From Anoplopoma fimbria (Eukaryota > Chordata > Actinopteri > Perciformes > Anoplopomatidae), in assembly GCF_027596085.1 (NCBI RefSeq), contig NC_072451.1:7965513-8029512 (forward strand): a DNA stretch of 64,000 nt. The letters run 5' to 3'. Positions 60,401-64,000 of the stretch are shown here, in pieces (within the stretch, counting starts at the first letter, position 1; the number at the start of each line of letters is the position of its first letter). The notes beneath the pieces were generated by a model. It made no database searches, had not been told where the DNA came from, and saw only the letters and a list, made by a program, of their open reading frames with translations. The position numbers and the translations under genes are program-made.

Positions 60401-61930
60401 CCCTTGTCTTTTGTGGTTTTCTACCAATGGGTAGTAGGTCACATAACAGGGTCAATTTTGTAACTTTTGTTTCTTCCCAGATGCCCCAACAATTTTTTTA
60501 CATTCAAACTTTTAAAAAGTAAATGACTATGAAGGACAACAAGTTTTCTTTTGAGTTTTCTTTGAAACTTTGTCTAGAGACAGCATATGCTCATTTTGAC
60601 ATTCAAACTCTTGCTCAGATACATTTAATTTGACCACTTCCTTGATTCACTTAGAAACAAAGACCTGTGAGATTATGAAAGTAAATAAAGATTAATTTGA
60701 GTTTGGTTTAATTCTTTATCTATTGGGATGTTAAGTTTAACCACTAAATGAGTTGACCTTGGAAACACATTATGAAGGAATATGAAGTACAACATAGTTC
60801 CATTTAATTTTACATTAATATGTACATGATCAGCCTCTGTCTAAATTATACCTATTTGTACCTCTATACTAGGTTAGAATGTCTTTCACAAATGGAAAAT
60901 GTAGAAACATTTAAAACTGTATGAATATGATTGACAGCCTGCATTCATTTTGCCTTCTTTTAATAATGTTACCATTTTAAAACCATCAGACTAGCGATAG
61001 CTAATAAGCTAACATCAACTGGCATCACCCAGTGGCCAACAAGGACTGGGTCAAGTTAGGTTAATTTCCCACCTGAAAGGATGAGCTTTCCCGATTTGGA
61101 GTTGCTGCTGATTGAATTGACCCAACAATTTACGGACACCGACACAGATTCTTAGAGGTAGTTCCTAATGAAACACCATCCTGCATTAATAAAAGCAATT
61201 GGACCATAGGGAGCTTTCTGGACGATGAGGTTTGAAGCAAAACACAGCCACTATAAAAGGACTATGATGCATACTGGCATCGTAAATAACATAAATCTAT
61301 CCCAAGCTACAGAACATTAGTTTCTGATTAGCCAGCAACTGCATTTAACAACAGAGGAGCCTGCTTGGAGTGTCTTTGGAGTAACATTCTAACATCTCCT
61401 CTTTCAGATAAGGAACCAACTGCATGACTTTGGGTCGAGAAAGATTGCTGGGTCTATTGGTCCCTCTTTCGGGCTCGGTCTAATGCAGCTATGGCCAATA
61501 GAAGGAGTTGTAACAGGGGTAAATGTTGTTTTTGGTGTAACTTTAGTAAGCAGGCAGAGACACAGGGCGAGACTTACCCGCGAGGGCTCCACAATGTTAC
61601 CAGTAGAGTTGTAGTGTTAATGTTAAACACAGGAGGTCTTACTGGAAGCAAGACTTAGCGGTTCAAACCCCAAGACTAGGCCTGCTGGGATGGATCAGCC
61701 TCGGTATGCAAGTTATATAGCCATAGTTTCCTCTCGGTTGGTATTGTTGGTGGAGATAGCAAAAAACAGCAGGGATTTTATCTTCAGTCCCCGTTCGCTA
61801 GCTAGCTCCAATGCTAAAAACAAGAGGGGCTATGTTAGCAGTAGATCGCAACGGGCTATCCTGGCCGGGTGACTTAAAACTTAGGATCCAAATATAAATG
61901 ACAGAAATTGCTATGTGAAAACATATAGAT
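60401..61930. other. Downstream flank, unclassified
   Basis: 61380-61880 is richer in GC, with short opposed open frames (61404-61592, 61690-61872) and no recognised domain. It may be a transposon remnant; no termini were found. Confidence 0.3.
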
Positions 61931-61933
61931 AAA

Positions 61934-61985
61934 CATAAAATAAGATAATCCTTTATTAGTCCTGCAGCGGGGAAATTTACAGGAT
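61934..61985 (-). mobile_element. L2-type LINE tail fragment
   Basis: acataaaataagataatcct and ttattagtcctgcagcgggg, the same 3' end as 32845-33345, truncated after about 50 bp. Confidence 0.75.
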
Positions 61986-62376
61986 CTTAAGGTCTAGCAT
62001 AAAGAGGCTTAAAACTGGATACAAGGAACAATGTTTGATACAAACATGAATGCTAATGTTGCTCCATTGTGCACAAATCATCATTTTCTAACACATTCCC
62101 CACCACAACTCCATGTGGAGATAATATGTCAATGCAGCTTGTTGCACTTCCACCAAGTGGCCAAAAATATATCAATGCATGTTTAAGGTAAACACACTAG
62201 GTTAGTCAATTAAGAAAGAGGTGCCCCTTCTTCATGTTGCCCCCTGCCCTTCAGAGAGTCTGTGCACGCCGCTGTCAGACAGCACAGTATCCTCTGAATT
62301 TGTCTGTGAGGACTGAACACTGATTGGTTGGTCTGCTGTCCTAAATCCTGACTGGATCACACACTACATTTTCATC

Positions 62377-62380
62377 GTGT

Positions 62381-62438
<58 letters not shown>
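62377..62438. repeat. (TG)n microsatellite
   Basis: About 30 TG units with one TA interruption near the start. Confidence 0.95.
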
Positions 62439-62439
62439 A

Positions 62440-63836
62440 CTCTAGTGTGCCGAACTCATACTGAGCTCTCTGGCATAGTTGCCATGGTGAATTTCTGACC
62501 AGCCAATCCAAGCTTTGTCTGCAATCTGTGCGCTAACACATACACACATGCATACACTAAATAAAGACACAAACAACATAAACACACAGATACTGCGTTT
62601 CTGCTCAGATATGTGTAATAAAGCACAACTCCCTCCTCGCAATCTACCACCCACCCCCAGTCTGCTTGGTCTCTAGGCTTTTCTTCGTGTTATTGCCATG
62701 GAAACTCAATTGTAATTGCAGGGTTGAAGCAGCAATGAGAGGAAGAAGGGTGAGATTGAGATGGACGGTGAACGAGCAAGGCAGAGACAGAGGAGGTAAA
62801 TTAGGGTAAAAAGGGATATTAAGAATATTATAAAGGGGATGTAATATATTTTAAATCAACAAGCCATTGAATGTCTGAGTCATCATTACCACATCGCAGC
62901 TCCATCCTTTCCTGTCAGTGTCTATCTTTTCTTGAGTCTCTGTATTAAGGTCATCAGTTATCTAACTTTAACAAGTCTCTGTTCCTTCCTGTCTGTTGTC
63001 TTTTTTCCCCTTTGTGCTTCTCTTCCCTACCAAAACGCCTGATGATGTTGCACTGCTTCCACCCACAATGAGGCTAAATATGTGTTTAGCCTTAGTAAAC
63101 ATCCCTCCCTCTAGTGATCAGGAGTGAACCAGATTTAAATGCCCTTATAATGTTATAACTAGGTCTCATCACTGTCACTCAATATGCTATTAATAGTCTG
63201 AATTGCTGCTCCTATTAACATATCCACTCCCCTTCCTCTATTGTCCCCCTTCCTGGTGGTGATTTTCTGACTTGGCAACTTCAGTGTGACATTAAAGCTG
63301 CACTTTGAGAGGAACCAGTGGCTACAAGAAACTATTATGCATGTTTCATTACCCTTATATGCCCTTCATTGCATTAATGTGATTAAGTACAATGCGAGTC
63401 TTCTTACTGTGTTATTAGGTGGACGTTTATTCGTTAAATTGTGATTATATTGATGAGTGTTAGCTGAGTTATTCATTCAGCGATTTAATGGTGATGTTCT
63501 CACTGATGAAGATTAAGAATAGAGACACCGTCCTTCTACACAGCTACCTAGCTACCAATGGCCTTAGCTTGTACTAGTGAGGAATCTGAGTTAATGTCCT
63601 CCATTATATCTCTGGAAATTGGGGAAAGTTTAATGGAAGCGATGGAGTTTAACCTGCATATGTATGTTGGGCTTTTAAGGCAAACCCATTGTGCTAACCT
63701 CTCTGAGCCAGAGCCTTGAGCAAGCATCCATACAGGTACATTAACTGTAAATTAATTGGATAAAACAGACTGCAAAAACATTCGTCCAGCAGTTAAATGT
63801 GTGAAAATAATGAATGCTTTTTTTTTTTCTCACATG
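62440..63836. other. Downstream flank, no recognised feature
   Basis: Non-coding on both strands as far as can be seen. Confidence 0.4.
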
Positions 63837-63837
63837 T

Positions 63838-63935
63838 ATGGATTATGGATGGATGTATGGATAATGGATGGATGAATGGGTGTATGGATGGATGGATAGA
63901 TGAATGGATGGATTATGGATGGAAGTATGGATGCT
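63838..63935. repeat. (TGGA)n-type interrupted tetranucleotide repeat
   Basis: Units of ATGG/TGGA mixed with TATGG and TTATGG variants. Confidence 0.9.
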
Positions 63936-64000
63936 TTATTGACCTAGAAGAACATTTTGGTGTACTATTCTACTAAATGTAATAGGATGACATTTCTAGG

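Overview
The window is vertebrate, almost certainly teleost, nuclear DNA. Evidence: genes broken into short exons with GT-AG introns, long (TG)n, (CA)n and (ATC)n microsatellites, and repeats typical of ray-finned fish: Tc1-like transposons, L2-type LINE ends with (TTATC)n tails, an RTE/Rex3-like LINE and tRNA-derived SINEs. No bacterial-style genes, rRNA genes, CRISPR arrays or free-standing tRNA genes were seen.

There is one cellular gene, on the + strand from about 20985 to 57447: an ether-a-go-go-related (ERG, Kv11) voltage-gated potassium channel. Twenty-two coding exons can be placed. Five encode the second half of the N-terminal PAS domain and its linker (20985-25442). One is an alternative first exon like that of the mammalian ERG1b isoform (36062-36181). 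Sixteen are common exons for S1-S6, the pore, the C-linker, the cyclic-nucleotide-binding homology domain and the C-terminal tail (40932-57447). The first two long-isoform exons were not found and probably lie upstream of the window. Core residues (SDQ and NDE motifs around S2, TTT before S4, GNVER after S5) resemble my recollection of KCNH6 (ERG2). The PAS linker, the 1b-type start and the C-terminal tail resemble KCNH2. I favour kcnh6 but do not exclude kcnh2.

Layout: 1-20984 holds no recognised gene, only repeats, including a 3.2 kb nested Tc1 element (11958-15125) and a possible RecQ-helicase fragment (19817-20071). The 20985-25442 block holds the long-isoform exons. The 15.5 kb intron 25443-40931 holds a nearly intact Tc1 element (26066-27666), a full-length but broken LINE with a 13-bp target-site duplication (29288-32609), an L2 end and the 1b exon. 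From 40932 to 57447 lie the common exons, interrupted by an L2-type LINE fragment with a minisatellite (43334-44760). From 57448 to 64000 lie a probable 3' UTR, repeats and microsatellites.

The most interesting signals are in the channel gene: a 1b-like start that would produce a channel without the PAS domain; many introns absent from mammalian KCNH2; a probable GC-AG intron; a NAGNAG acceptor; and a penultimate exon whose length breaks the reading frame. That exon follows a 107-nt TG tract, and a second acceptor-like site inside it would restore the downstream frame.
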